This document shows, in pieces, positions 1 through 10,300 of a stretch of DNA of 64,000 nt. The stretch's first letter is position 1; each line of letters begins with the position of its first letter. The position numbers and the translations under genes were made by a program. Origin of the DNA: Yersinia aldovae ATCC 35236 (GTDB taxonomy: Bacteria; Pseudomonadota; Gammaproteobacteria; Enterobacterales; Enterobacteriaceae); assembly GCF_000173735.1 (NCBI RefSeq), contig NZ_ACCB01000005.1, forward strand, positions 62,001 through 126,000, given 5' to 3'. The notes under the pieces were generated by a model that worked only from the letters and a program-made list of their open reading frames with translations, made no database searches and was not told the DNA's origin.

Positions 1-215
1 GTAATACAGACCTATTTATGTGTAAGAGTGTACGAGAGTAATGCAAAGCAGTTCCTCCCAAGACGTTATCTTTTTGATGCCGCTTCAAAGACGAACCTCC
101 TAGAATCTCCGATAGTAACTCCCATAAGTAATGTTCTGATGCAGCCCCGCTATTTCTAATAGCTTGAGTGCCTTATGGCAGATTTAATATTATTTGTAAG
201 TTGTAGGTAAAGTTT

Positions 216-425
216 ATGTCTAAGAAGATGGGTCAAGTTAAATGGTTCAACGAAAGCAAAGGTTTTGGTTTTATTGAGCAGGCTGATGGCGGTAAAGATG
301 TGTTTGTTCACTTCTCCGCAATCGCAACCGATGGTTTCAAAACGTTAGCTGAAGGCCAGCGTGTTGAATACACCATCCAGGACAGCCCGCGCGGGCCGGC
401 TGCCGCAAACGTTGTTGCTCTGTAA
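216..425 (+). CDS. cspE: Cold-shock protein, CspC/CspE type
   Basis: A 69-residue single cold-shock domain (five-stranded OB fold) that binds single-stranded RNA and DNA as an RNA chaperone. Both nucleic-acid motifs are intact: RNP1 KGFGFI (15-20) and RNP2 VFVHF (29-33), with the N-terminal KWFN. The ATG follows a purine-rich AGGTAAAG. It lies next to a second cold-shock gene, separated by a terminator, and sits at the position E. coli gives to the genes before ycaR-kdsB. The 215 bases upstream hold no gene and could be a long leader, but I see no exact cold-box sequence. Choosing between cspC, cspE and other paralogues is a guess. Confidence 0.9.
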   Translation: MSKKMGQVKWFNESKGFGFIEQADGGKDVFVHFSAIATDGFKTLAEGQRVEYTIQDSPRGPAAANVVAL

Positions 426-507
426 TTTAAGAGAAATAATGTTTAGATTATCCAGAAAAGTAATGGTGCCTTAGGGTTAATCATCTATTCGGATATCAAA
501 AATTATA

Positions 508-533
508 AAGCCCGCACTTATGCGGGTTTTTTC
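508..533 (+). terminator. Rho-independent terminator after the first cold-shock gene
   Basis: CCCGCA (511-516) pairs with TGCGGG (521-526) across a four-base loop and is followed by a T run. It separates the first cold-shock gene from the second. Confidence 0.85.
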
Positions 534-642
534 ATACAATCAAGCTCATAGAGGTTTAATCAGAAAACTTTAGGATGGGCAACTGCATCTAAACAATAAA
601 TAAAAATGAGTTGTTAGGATGCCCAGTAAAAGGAAATTTATT

Positions 643-852
643 ATGACGTTAAAAATGGGTCGCGTGAAATGGTTCAACCAGTCAGAAGGTTACGGTTTCA
701 TTTCGCCACATGATGGTAGTTTGGATGTGTATGTCAGCAAGACAGCCATTGCTAACACCAAAAATAAATCACTGAGTGAAGGGCAGGACGTTGAATTTTC
801 TACATATCGTAGCATTCATGGGCCGTCAGCAGCAGATGTGATCGCTTTTTAA
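643..852 (+). CDS. Diverged cold-shock-domain paralogue
   Basis: A 69-residue cold-shock fold, collinear with its upstream neighbour but with altered RNA-binding motifs. RNP1 is EGYGFI (15-20). RNP2 reads VYVSK (29-33), so the conserved His and Phe of VFVHF are replaced by Ser and Lys. KWFN is kept. I chose the ATG at 643 because an AAGGAA box lies about 10 bases upstream; an in-frame ATG at 619 would add eight residues. The family role is RNA chaperone, but with these substitutions its affinity or specificity may differ. It has its own strong terminator. Confidence 0.8.
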   Translation: MTLKMGRVKWFNQSEGYGFISPHDGSLDVYVSKTAIANTKNKSLSEGQDVEFSTYRSIHGPSAADVIAF

Positions 853-876
853 GTAAGTGGTAAGATAATCGCTTAT

Positions 877-913
877 AAACTAACGGCTACCCAAGGGTAG
901 CCGTTAGTTTTTT
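877..913 (+). terminator. Strong terminator after the second cold-shock gene
   Basis: A perfect 16-bp stem (877-892 with 895-910) around a two-base loop, flanked by A and T runs. It could work in both directions. Confidence 0.9.
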
Positions 914-1053
914 GCCTCTGTTCGACAAATTCGTTGCCGCCGGGCGATTGCGCAGGTGCTGCTATTTGTATTTTTGCGGCTTAGTTGCTGAAGTTAGCGA
1001 ACAGCGCAATAATTTTATGAAATACTTTCATTTTTACTCAATAGTTTGATTAG

Positions 1054-1069
1054 TGTGATGTCAGTCACA
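1054..1069. promoter_or_regulatory. CRP-like site (TGTGA-N6-TCACA)
   Basis: Both half-sites match the CRP consensus exactly: TGTGA, TGTCAG, TCACA. It lies in the roughly 430 bases between the second cold-shock gene and ycaR (853-1282), which hold no other gene that I can support. The centre is about 220 bases before the ycaR start, so a promoter near 1090-1100 would give ycaR-kdsB a long leader. Confidence 0.5.
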
Positions 1070-1282
1070 AAATTCTACTCCTCGCTATTCAACATTTCAA
1101 TAACAAAACCGACGATTTTACTTCTAATAAATAAGTTTATTTACTTATATAGATGCCCATCAACATTACTGTTTGTTATTGGTAGTTGATATGAATGGCG
1201 ATGTCGCCACAGTTAACCTGCATCAGCGGATATGGTATCCTCGACCACTTTCCTGCTGGCTAAACTCCATTCTGGAGGATGT

Positions 1283-1465
1283 ATGGACCACCGTTTACTC
1301 GAAATCGTTGCCTGCCCGGTCTGCAACGGCAAATTGTATTTCAACAAAGAAAATCTTGAGTTGGTGTGTAAAGCTGACAATCTGGCTTACCCGGTACGTG
1401 ATGGTATTCCGGTATTGTTGGAGAATGAAGCCCGCCCACTGTCAATTGATGAGAAGCACGCATGA
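1283..1465 (+). CDS. ycaR: Trm112-family protein YcaR
   Basis: A 60-residue member of the UPF0434/Trm112 family, a small fold that in other proteins activates methyltransferases. The bacterial function is unknown. Cysteines at 11, 14 (CPVC) and 29 could bind metal, and [11 protein letters not shown] is the family signature. The ATG at 1283 has GGAGG five bases upstream; in-frame extensions to 1232 lack such a site. The stop overlaps the kdsB start (ATGA at 1462), so the two are translationally coupled, as in E. coli. Confidence 0.92.
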   Translation: MDHRLLEIVACPVCNGKLYFNKENLELVCKADNLAYPVRDGIPVLLENEARPLSIDEKHA

Positions 1466-2214
1466 GTTTCATTGCTATAATTCCCGCCCGTTATGCTTCA
1501 ACCCGCCTGCCAGGTAAACCGCTGGCTGATATTGCCGGTAAGCCGATGGTAGTGCATGTGATGAAACGAGCGCAGGAGTCAGGCGCTTCTCGGGTTATTG
1601 TGGCAACCGACCATCCAGATGTGGTGAAAGCGGTTGAAGAGGCTGGTGGTGAAGTGTGCCTGACGCGCGCCGATCATCAGTCCGGCACTGAGCGGTTGGC
1701 AGAAGTCATCGAACGCTACGGTTTTTCCGATGATGACATTATTGTCAATGTGCAAGGTGATGAGCCGTTGGTGCCACCGGTTATCATTCGCCAAGTGGCT
1801 GATAATCTGGCCGCTGTCAGTGCCGGTATGGCTACGTTGGCGGTGCCGATTGCAAGCAGCGAAGAGGCGTTTAACCCTAATGCCGTTAAGGTGGTGATTG
1901 ACGCGCAGGGTTTTGCCCTCTATTTCTCTCGCGCGGCAATTCCGTGGGAAAGAGAGCGCTTCGCTCAGTCAAAAGAGGTTATTGGCGATTGCTTCCTACG
2001 ACATATTGGTATTTATGCCTACCGTGCAGGGTTTATTCGCCGTTATGTTAATTGGGCACCAAGTAAACTTGAGCAAATCGAGCTGTTAGAGCAACTGCGT
2101 GTGTTGTGGTACGGTGAAAAGATTCACGTTGCTGTGGCGAAAGCCGTACCCGCAGTTGGCGTTGATACTCAAGAAGATTTAGACCGAGTTCGGGCCATTA
2201 TGCTCAAAAAGTAG
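1462..2214 (+). CDS. kdsB: 3-deoxy-manno-octulosonate cytidylyltransferase (CMP-Kdo synthetase)
   Basis: Activates Kdo with CTP to CMP-Kdo, the donor for WaaA in LPS inner-core synthesis; cytoplasmic. The 250-residue length is normal. The N-terminal nucleotide-binding signature [14 protein letters not shown] (7-20) and the VNVQGDEP motif (95-102) are intact, as is the RHIGIYAYR segment. It starts inside the last codon of ycaR and is followed by a terminator. In E. coli msbA-lpxK lie upstream; here two cold-shock genes occupy the visible upstream DNA. Confidence 0.97.
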   Translation: MSFIAIIPARYASTRLPGKPLADIAGKPMVVHVMKRAQESGASRVIVATDHPDVVKAVEEAGGEVCLTRADHQSGTERLAEVIERYGFSDDDIIVNVQGDEPLVPPVIIRQVADNLAAVSAGMATLAVPIASSEEAFNPNAVKVVIDAQGFALYFSRAAIPWERERFAQSKEVIGDCFLRHIGIYAYRAGFIRRYVNWAPSKLEQIELLEQLRVLWYGEKIHVAVAKAVPAVGVDTQEDLDRVRAIMLKK

Positions 2215-2238
2215 CAACATCTGATGGCTAAGCGTGAT

Positions 2239-2275
2239 ACGCCAGATCCTGCCGGGATCTGGCGTTGTCATTTTT
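2239..2275 (+). terminator. Terminator after kdsB
   Basis: ACGCCAGATCC pairs with GGATCTGGCGT around a short GC loop, and a T run follows within six bases. Confidence 0.8.
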
Positions 2276-2432
2276 ACAGCCCAGCCCCTGTTTTCGTGAT
2301 CGGCTTTATCATTCAGTTATTGATGATTGTTTGATTATTATTATGAATATTATTTGATCTACATTGTGGAAATCTCCAGCCTGCCATCCCATTATGATGA
2401 ATCACTTTTGTTAAGCAACGGGACAGAGCCTT

Positions 2433-3326
2433 ATGGAGCAGCTAAAAGCTGAGTTAAGTGTCGTGTTAGGGGAATCGGTGGCTCGTCTCGAACGTATCAG
2501 CGAGCAACCCTATGCCCACCTGTATGCGATGTATAACCCGCAGGGGCAGGCTATTCCGTTGTTGGCGAAAAGTTATGTCTGCCAGGGGATTGCGCAACAA
2601 GAGGCGTATAAGCTGTCGATGTTGGCGCGCGAGGGCGATATTCGCTTGCCGACGGTATATGGTTTGGTGATGACACATCAAGCACCATATAAAGAAATTC
2701 TGCTAATGGAACGCCTGCGTGGTGTTTCGGTGGAAGCACCCACTCGGACGGGGGATCGCTGGGATGCATTGATGGATCAGATAGTTGAAGGCGTGTTGGC
2801 ATGGCACCGCATTGATAGTCATGGTTGTGTCGGTAATGTTGACAGTACACAAGAGAATGATTGGTTTAGTTGGTATCAGCAACGGGTTGAAGTGTTGTGG
2901 GCCACTTTGTCAAATATGAACTCGCCAGCCATGACACTGGAAGACCGTGCGGTGCTTTATCGTGCGAAGGCGGCATTAGGCCCACTTTTCGCCGGTTTTG
3001 ACGACAGTTCGGTGCTGGTTCATGGTAATTTGACACTCCGTAGCATGTTAAAAGATGCCCGCAGTGATCAATTATTGGCGATGCTGAATCCCGGCCCGAT
3101 GTTGTGGGCACCACGGGAGTATGATTTGTTCCGCCTTAGCGAAGAGGGCATGTCCAGCCAGTTATTCTATCGTTATCTCAATAAAGCGCCGGTATCTGAA
3201 TCCTTTGTTGCTCGTCGATGGCTCTATAGCTTGTGGGAACTGGTCGCTCGTTTTATTCACACCGGTAGTTTGGATCGCGCTTCATTCGATAATGCTGCGC
3301 GGCAGCTTCTCCCCTGGTTAGACTAA
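2433..3326 (+). CDS. ycbJ: Kinase-like fold protein YcbJ
   Basis: 297 residues, the same length and position as E. coli ycbJ (between kdsB and elyC). Function is unknown. The layout recalls aminoglycoside phosphotransferase/protein-kinase-like folds, with the segment HGNLTLRSML where the Brenner motif HGDLxxxN would lie. The catalytic Asp and the metal-binding Asn are both absent, so it may be catalytically dead or only structurally related. A diverged intergenic repeat starts right after its stop codon. Confidence 0.88.
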   Translation: MEQLKAELSVVLGESVARLERISEQPYAHLYAMYNPQGQAIPLLAKSYVCQGIAQQEAYKLSMLAREGDIRLPTVYGLVMTHQAPYKEILLMERLRGVSVEAPTRTGDRWDALMDQIVEGVLAWHRIDSHGCVGNVDSTQENDWFSWYQQRVEVLWATLSNMNSPAMTLEDRAVLYRAKAALGPLFAGFDDSSVLVHGNLTLRSMLKDARSDQLLAMLNPGPMLWAPREYDLFRLSEEGMSSQLFYRYLNKAPVSESFVARRWLYSLWELVARFIHTGSLDRASFDNAARQLLPWLD

Positions 3327-3530
3327 TATCCTTCATCTTTCAAGTTACAGGTGTATTGGCTACGCTCGTTACTCGGCCCATCCTTGGGCCTCACCTCTTA
3401 GAGGCCACTGCAAGCAGCGTTCAAATCAGTTCCTGACAGATTTGTCACCCGAATCACTTACCAGTGTAAGTTCATCGGGATGATATTCCTTGCCGCCTTC
3501 TTGCATCTCGAAATCTATTGGATATTGGGT
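3327..3530. repeat. Intergenic palindromic repeat, copy 1
   Basis: About 204 bases beginning at the ycbJ stop and ending with a segment like CTATTGGATATTGGGT. It shares end segments (CTTCATCTTTCAAGTT / CTCGAAATCTATTGG) and internal blocks (CCCGAATCACTTACC, CATCGGGATGAT, GTTCAAAT) with five other copies here. The position right behind a stop codon and the palindromic build recall the YPAL elements described in Yersinia, but I have not checked that identity. Confidence 0.75.
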
Positions 3531-3540
3531 TATGACAAAA

Positions 3541-4269
3541 TTATTCATCATTTTTGTTGCCAGTTAACTTTTGCCACAGTAGCCCCAATGTCTCATACCA
3601 GGCGCGCTCGGTATGGACTAACCAGGTTGCGGCCGGAATAGTGCGCTCCCAGTTATGTAATGGGGTGGTAATAGCTAACTGATTGGCTGGGGCGGGAATA
3701 GGATGTAACCCCTTGGCGGTAAAAAACTTTATTGCACGATGCAGATGACTGGCTGATGTTACCAGCAAAAAAGGTTTATCACCCACCAAGGTTGCCACTG
3801 CCGCTGCTTCTTCCACAGTATCTTTAGGTTGTTCCAATGCAATAATATCCGCAGCCGGAACTCCCAGACTTTCTGCAACCAGGGCGGCTGTTTTCGCGCT
3901 ACTTTGGCTGTTTGGCCCCGCACTGCCCGTAAAGACCATTTTCGCATTGGGATGGGCGCGATATAACCTGATGCCTTCGGTGACTCTGGGCAGGCTATTT
4001 GCGAATAAATTAGCACTGGGTGCCCAATTCGGATTAAACGTGTAGCCGCCGCCAAGCACAACAATGTAATCTACCGGGTCATTTCCCTGATAAGTGGCAT
4101 AGTGTTTTTCCAGTGGCAATAGTAAGCGATCAGCGACAGGTTGCAGGCTTATAAGCAATAATGTCAGCCAACTCAATGCAAAAAGTGTTTTGCCACTCTT
4201 CTGCCAGCGGGTAAACCACAATAAGACGAGTGCCAGCCCCATGATGATAAGCAGCAAAGGCAGCGGCAT
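3541..4269 (-). CDS. elyC: Envelope biogenesis factor ElyC (DUF218), possible N-terminal frameshift
   Basis: Inner-membrane protein; in E. coli it is needed for peptidoglycan and enterobacterial common antigen lipid-carrier homeostasis. Two N-terminal membrane segments precede a DUF218 domain with the YIVVLGGGYT and VTSASHLHRA motifs. I start at ATG 4269 (GGTGG seven bases upstream), giving 242 residues. The frame is open to an ATG at 4341 that has no ribosome binding site. Conserved residues LKKFVGG lie in frame just before 4269. The E. coli-like start (MLFTLK, ATG at 4307) is one base out of frame because of a five-T run on the plus strand (4289-4293). Confidence 0.88.
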   Translation of the reverse strand: MPLPLLLIIMGLALVLLWFTRWQKSGKTLFALSWLTLLLISLQPVADRLLLPLEKHYATYQGNDPVDYIVVLGGGYTFNPNWAPSANLFANSLPRVTEGIRLYRAHPNAKMVFTGSAGPNSQSSAKTAALVAESLGVPAADIIALEQPKDTVEEAAAVATLVGDKPFLLVTSASHLHRAIKFFTAKGLHPIPAPANQLAITTPLHNWERTIPAATWLVHTERAWYETLGLLWQKLTGNKNDE

Positions 4270-4497
4270 TAATAAACCACCAACAAACTTTTTAAGGTAA
4301 AAAGCATAAAAACAGGTACCTTTTGGCTGAAAAAACGGCATTTAACGACGATTATCGGTCAAGAAGATTTATTCTAAGTCAGGCTGTGCCAAAATAGCAG
4401 GTTGGTAGAGGTTCTTTTTACTGTGACTATTGATTTGCAAGTTTCTATCAGGGCCGATAAATCCATAGTTATAGATACAATCGCGGAGCAGTTGTTC

Positions 4498-5283
4498 ATG
4501 CAGGATCGCAATTTTGATGACATTGCTGAGAAGTTTTCCCGCAATATCTACGGTACGACCAAGGGGATGATTCGTCAGGCGGTCGTTTGGCAAGATATCA
4601 CCGAGTTATTAGCGCGGTTGCCGCCGCGTCCGTTGCGCATTTTAGATGCCGGTGGCGGCGAGGGGCATATGGCGTGTCAATTGGCGGCATTAGGCCATCA
4701 GGTTCTATTATGTGATCTGTCGGCTGAGATGATCCAGCGTGCCCAAGCCGCTGCGTTGGAAAAAGGTGTGAGCCACAACATGCAATTTATACAAAGTGCG
4801 GCTCAAGACATCACTCAACATTTAGAACAGCCGGTTGATCTGATATTGTTCCATGCGGTTTTAGAATGGATTGCAGAGCCTCAACAGGTTCTGCAAATAC
4901 TTTTTGATGCGTTAAATCCTGGTGGCGCGCTGTCATTGATGTTTTTCAATGCCAATGGGCTAGTGATGCGCAACGCAGTGTTAGGTAATTTTCAGTTAGC
5001 GCTTCCGGGCATGAAAAGGCGTCGGCAACGCTCACTGTCACCGCAGTACCCTTTAGACCCACCGACAGTATACGGTTGGCTTGAGCAAATGGGTTTATCC
5101 ATTAGCGGTAAGACGGGAGTACGGGTGTTTCACGATTACATGAAAAATAAACAGCAACAAATTGATGAGTTTGCTGAATTATTGGCGTTGGAACAGCGCT
5201 ATTGCCGGCAGGAGCCCTTTATCAGCTTGGGGCGCTACGTGCATGTGATGGCGTTTAAGCCGAATCTGAAGGACCCATTATGA
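4498..5283 (+). CDS. cmoM: tRNA 5-carboxymethoxyuridine methyltransferase
   Basis: SAM-dependent methyltransferase (formerly SmtA) that methylates cmo5U34 to mcmo5U34 in some tRNAs. 261 residues, as in E. coli. The start [16 protein letters not shown] is the conserved N-terminus, with GGAG nine bases upstream. SAM motif I is [16 protein letters not shown] is motif IV-like. The stop overlaps the mukF start (ATGA), placing it first in the muk operon, as in E. coli. Confidence 0.95.
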   Translation: MQDRNFDDIAEKFSRNIYGTTKGMIRQAVVWQDITELLARLPPRPLRILDAGGGEGHMACQLAALGHQVLLCDLSAEMIQRAQAAALEKGVSHNMQFIQSAAQDITQHLEQPVDLILFHAVLEWIAEPQQVLQILFDALNPGGALSLMFFNANGLVMRNAVLGNFQLALPGMKRRRQRSLSPQYPLDPPTVYGWLEQMGLSISGKTGVRVFHDYMKNKQQQIDEFAELLALEQRYCRQEPFISLGRYVHVMAFKPNLKDPL

Positions 5284-6602
5284 GTGAATTTTCCCAGACA
5301 GTACCCGAACTGGTCGCCTGGGCGCGAAAGAATGATTTTTCGATTACTCTGCCAACGGATCGTCTGGCCTTCCTTTTGGCCATTGCTACTTTAAACGGTG
5401 AGCGGCTGGACGGCGAAATGAGCGAAGGAGAGTTGGTTGATGCATTTCGTCACGTCTGCAAAGGTTTTGAGCAAACCCACGAAACCGTGGCCGTGCGTGC
5501 CAATAATGCCATCAATGATATGGTGCGCCAGCGTTTACTGAACCGCTTTACCAGTGAAATGGCCGATGGTAATGCTATTTACCGTTTAACCCCATTGGGG
5601 ATTGGTATCACTGATTACTATATCCGCCAGCGCGAATTCTCAACCCTGCGTCTATCCATGCAGTTATCGATTGTGGCACAAGAGTTGCAACGCGCGGCAG
5701 AAGCGGCAGAAGAGGGCGGCGATGAGTTCCACTGGCACCGCAATGTCTTTGCCCCGCTAAAGTACTCAGTTGCTGAAATATTCGACAGCATCGATATGAC
5801 CCAGCGCCTGATGGATGAACAGCAACACAGTGTCAAAGAAGATATCGCTGCATTGCTAAATCAGGACTGGCGTGCCGCTATTGCCAGTTGTGAAATGCTG
5901 CTGTCAGAAACCTCCGGTACACTGCGCGAATTGCAAGATACGCTGGAAGCCGCAGGTGATAAACTTCAGGCGAATTTACTGCGAATTCAAGAAGCGACCA
6001 TCGGTAATGCCGGGCTGGATCTGGTGGATAAGCTGGTGTTTGATTTACAAAGCAAACTTGACCGCATTATCAGTTGGGGCCAGCAAGCGATTGACCTGTG
6101 GATTGGCTATGACCGCCATGTACATAAATTTATCCGTACTGCAATTGATATGGATAAAAACCGCGTCTTCGCCCAACGCTTGCGCCAATCGGTGCAAAAT
6201 TATTTTGATAACCCGTGGACCCTCACTCACGCCAATGCGGATCGCTTGCTGGATATGCGCGATGAAGAGTTGGCACTGCGCAGTGAGGAAGTTACGGGCG
6301 AACTGCCACCGGATCTTGAATTTGAAGAGTTTAACGAGATTCGTGAGCAGTTAGCCGCCATGATTGAACAGGCATTGTTGGTATATCAACAGCAAAAACT
6401 GCCGCTTAATCTGGGGGAAGTGATGCGCGATTACCTCGCGCAATATCCGCGTGCTCGTCATTTTGACGTGGCTCGTATCCTGGTCGACCAGGCAGTTCGC
6501 CTTGGTGTGGCCGAAGCCGATTTCTCAGGGTTGCCAGCCGAATGGCTCGCAATCAATGATTACGGAGCCAAGGTGCAGGCACATGTCATCAACAAATATT
6601 GA
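5280..6602 (+). CDS. mukF: Chromosome partition protein MukF (kleisin)
   Basis: The kleisin subunit of the MukBEF condensin, which bridges MukB heads and binds MukE. 440 residues, the family length: an N-terminal winged-helix dimerisation region, a helical middle domain, an acidic linker near residues 330-345 ([22 protein letters not shown]), and a C-terminal winged helix that binds the MukB head. The start overlaps cmoM by four bases and the end overlaps mukE by 20 bases, implying coupled translation. Confidence 0.97.
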   Translation: MSEFSQTVPELVAWARKNDFSITLPTDRLAFLLAIATLNGERLDGEMSEGELVDAFRHVCKGFEQTHETVAVRANNAINDMVRQRLLNRFTSEMADGNAIYRLTPLGIGITDYYIRQREFSTLRLSMQLSIVAQELQRAAEAAEEGGDEFHWHRNVFAPLKYSVAEIFDSIDMTQRLMDEQQHSVKEDIAALLNQDWRAAIASCEMLLSETSGTLRELQDTLEAAGDKLQANLLRIQEATIGNAGLDLVDKLVFDLQSKLDRIISWGQQAIDLWIGYDRHVHKFIRTAIDMDKNRVFAQRLRQSVQNYFDNPWTLTHANADRLLDMRDEELALRSEEVTGELPPDLEFEEFNEIREQLAAMIEQALLVYQQQKLPLNLGEVMRDYLAQYPRARHFDVARILVDQAVRLGVAEADFSGLPAEWLAINDYGAKVQAHVINKY

Positions 6603-7311
6603 AGTAGTAATGCCGGTTAAACTGGCTCAGGCATTGGCCAACTCATTGTTTCCGGCACTGGACAGCCAACTGCGCGCCGGTCGCCATATCGGCATTGATG
6701 AGCTGGATAATCACGCCTTCTTGATGGATTTTCAGGAGCAGTTGGAAGAGTTCTATACCCGCTATAACGTGGAGTTGATCCGTGCTCCGGAAGGGTTCTT
6801 CTATCTGCGTCCACGTTCTACCACGCTTATTCCGCGCTCAGTGTTATCTGAGTTGGATATGATGGTGGGCAAAATTCTTTGTTATCTCTATCTCAGCCCG
6901 GAACGTCTGGCGCACGAAGGTATTTTTGCGCAGCACGAACTGTATGAAGAGCTGCTGAGTCTGGCCGATGAGAGCAAATTGCTGAAGTTTGTTAACCAGC
7001 GCTCAACCGGTTCGGATCTGGATAAGCAGAAGTTGCAGGAAAAAGTGCGAACGTCACTCAACCGGCTGCGTCGTTTAGGCATGGTTTACTTTATGGGCAA
7101 TGACAGCAGCAAGTTTCGTATAACCGAGGCGGTATTCCGCTTTGGTGCAGATGTGCGCAGCGGTGACGACCCACGGGAAGCTCAATTACGCATGATCCGT
7201 GATGGCGAAGCTATGGCGGTGGAAAACAGTCTGTCACTCCATGATGAAAGTGATGAAACCGATGTCACTATGGGGAACGCAGCGGACAGTGCAGAGGATG
7301 AACAGGAATGA
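6583..7311 (+). CDS. mukE: Chromosome partition protein MukE
   Basis: The KITE winged-helix partner of MukF in MukBEF. I chose the start [18 protein letters not shown], which matches the E. coli N-terminus. The longer open frame upstream, from 6451, lies inside mukF. 242 residues, slightly longer than E. coli because of an acidic tail (DESDETD...EDEQE). It overlaps mukF by 20 bases and mukB by four (ATGA). Confidence 0.96.
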   Translation: MSSTNIEVVMPVKLAQALANSLFPALDSQLRAGRHIGIDELDNHAFLMDFQEQLEEFYTRYNVELIRAPEGFFYLRPRSTTLIPRSVLSELDMMVGKILCYLYLSPERLAHEGIFAQHELYEELLSLADESKLLKFVNQRSTGSDLDKQKLQEKVRTSLNRLRRLGMVYFMGNDSSKFRITEAVFRFGADVRSGDDPREAQLRMIRDGEAMAVENSLSLHDESDETDVTMGNAADSAEDEQE

Positions 7312-10300
7312 TTGAACGCGGTAAATTTCGCTCGCTGACCTTGGTTAACTGGAATGGTTTCTTTGCCCGCACATTTGATCTTGATGAGTTGGTAACCACC
7401 TTATCTGGCGGTAACGGTGCCGGTAAATCCACCACCATGGCGGCTTTCGTCACAGCATTGATCCCTGATTTGACCTTGCTGCACTTTCGTAACACCACTG
7501 AAGCCGGGGCCACCAGTGGTTCCCGCGATAAAGGGCTACACGGTAAATTGCGCGCTGGAGTGTGTTATTCCACCCTCGATGTGGTCAACTCCCGCCACCA
7601 GCGGGTAGTGGTGGGTGTGCGTCTGCAACAAGTGGCAGGGCGTGATCGCAAAGTTGATATTAAGCCGTTCACCATTCAGGGCTTGCCAACCGCTATCCAG
7701 CCGACGCAGATCCTCACCGAAGTGGTGGGTGAGCGTCAGGCGCGGGTGCTCTCCTTACAAGAGCTGAAAGAGCGCGTAGAAGCGATGGAAGGGGTGCAGT
7801 TTAAGCAATTCAACTCGATCACCGACTACCACTCCCTGATGTTTGACTTGGGTGTCATTCCAAAGCGCCTACGTTCTTCCGCTGACCGCAGTAAGTTCTA
7901 TCGCCTGATTGAAGCGTCACTGTATGGCGGTATTTCCAGCGCTATTACCCGATCTCTGCGCGATTATCTTCTGCCAGAAAACAGTGGTGTACGTAAAGCC
8001 TTCCAGGATATGGAAGCGGCATTGCGCGAGAACCGCATGACGCTTGAGGCTATCCGTGTTACGCAGTCTGACCGTGACTTGTTTAAACATTTGATCTCAG
8101 AGGCAACTTCCTATGTTGCTGCTGACTATATGCGCCATGCCAATGAGCGGCGCATTCATCTTGATGGCGCGCTGGTATTGCGCCGCGACTTGCTGACCAG
8201 CCGTAAACAGCTAGTGACCGAGCAATACCGCCATGTGGAAATGTCCCGCGAACTGGCAGAGCAAAGTGGTGCGGAATCGGATCTGGAAACCGATTACCAG
8301 GCGGCCAGTGACCACCTGAATCTGGTGCAAACCGCGATGCGCCAGCAGGAAAAAATCGAGCGCTATCAGGGTGATCTGGAAGAGCTGACGTACCGGTTGG
8401 AAGAGCAGAACGAAGTCGTTGCAGAGGCAAGTGATCAGCAGGCCGATAACCAAGCCCGTGCTGAAGCCGCTGAGTTGGAAGTGGATGAGCTAAAAAGTCA
8501 GTTAGCCGATTACCAGCAAGCGCTTGACGTGCAGCAAACCCGCGCAATTCAATACCAACAAGCGTTACAGGCGCTGGAACGTGCGCGCGCCTTGTGCCAA
8601 CTGCCAGAGTTAACCGCAGATAACGCGGATGAATGGTTGGAAACCTTCCAGGCCAAAGAGCAGGAAGCCACGGAATCATTGTTGCAGCTAGAGCAAAAGT
8701 TGAGTGTTGCTGATGCCGCTCACAGCCAATTTGAGCAAGCATATCAGCTGGTGGTGGATATTGCCGGTCAGGTTAGCCGCAGTGAGGCTTGGCAAACGGC
8801 GCGTGAACTATTGCGTGACTGGCCATCGCAGCAACATCTGGCAGAGCGGGTGCAACCCTTACGTATGCGTTTGTCCGAGCTGGAACAGCGTTTGCGTGCT
8901 CAACAAGACGCGGAACGTCTGTTGCAGGAGTTCTGCAAGCGTCAGGGGCAAGCGTATCAACCTGAAGAGTTAGAAGCGCTACAGCGTGAGTTGGAATCAA
9001 CGGTTGAAGAACTCTCGCTCAGCGTCAATGATGCCGGCGAGCGGCGCATGGAAATGCGTCAGGAACTGGAGCAAATTAAGCTCAAAATTCAGGAACTAAC
9101 CGCCCGCGCCCCAGTGTGGTTGGCGGCACAAGATGCCCTGAGCCAACTGAGTGAGCAGAGCGGTGAAGCGCTGGAAGACAGCCGCCAGGTGACGGAGCAC
9201 ATGCAGCAGTTGCTGGAGCGTGAGCGCGAAACCACGGTCGAGCGTGATGAAGTGGCGGCAACCAAGCGTATCATTGATGCACAAATAGAACGGTTGAGCC
9301 AGCCAAGCGGTGCTGAAGATGCGCGCATGATTGCGTTGGCCGAACGTTTTGGTGGCGTGCTGCTCTCCGAGATTTATGACGATGTTACCATTGACGACGC
9401 GCCCTACTTCTCCGCACTGTATGGCCCGTCGCGTCACGGGATTGTGGTGCCGGACTTATCATTGGTGCGTGACCAACTGCAAGGGTTGGATGATTGTCCG
9501 GAAGACCTCTATCTCATCGAGGGGGATCCGCAGTCATTTGATGACAGCGTGTTTGCCGTCGAAGAACATGAAAAAGCGGTTGTGGTAAAAATCGCCGATC
9601 GTCAATGGCGCTATTCCCGCTATCCAGAAGTGCCACTGTTTGGCCGTGCCGCGCGTGACAAGCGGCTGGAGTCGTTGTATCAAGAGCGCGATAGTCTGGC
9701 TGAACGTTATGCGACTTTATCATTTGATGTGCAAAAAACGCAGCGCACACATCAAGCATTCAGCCGCTTTATTGGTTCTCATCTGGCGGTGGCATTTGAC
9801 GCCGACCCTGAAGCTGAGATTCGGTTGCTGAATACTCGCCGTGGTGAGATTGAGCGCGGCCTGAATACGCATGAAGAAAAAAACCAGCAGCAGCGTCAGC
9901 AGTTCGAACAAGCCAAAGAGGGTATTTCGGCTCTTAACCGATTGATTCCACTTATTTCATTGTTACTTGACGATACGTTGACCGATCGTGTTGAAGAGAT
10001 CACAGAAGAACTGACAGAAGCGCAAGAAGCCGCGCGTCATATTCAGAAACACGGTGCGTCCCTGGCTAAACTTGAACCCTTGTTGGCTGTCTTGCAAAGT
10101 GACCCGCAACAACACGAACAGTTGCAGGAAAATTATGTACAGGCACAAAACAGCCAGCGTCAGGCCAAGCAGCAAGCCTTTGCACTGACAGAAGTGGTGC
10201 AGCGCCGCGCGCATTTCAGCTATACCGATTCCGCTGGCATGTTAAATGAAAACGCAGATCTGAACGACAAACTGCGTCAGCGGCTGGAGCAGGCGGAAGC

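Noticed and set aside
8083-8742. 219-residue open frame antisense to mukB
   Set aside because: Lies wholly inside the strongly conserved mukB coding sequence; low-complexity composition typical of a shadow frame, with no ribosome binding site.
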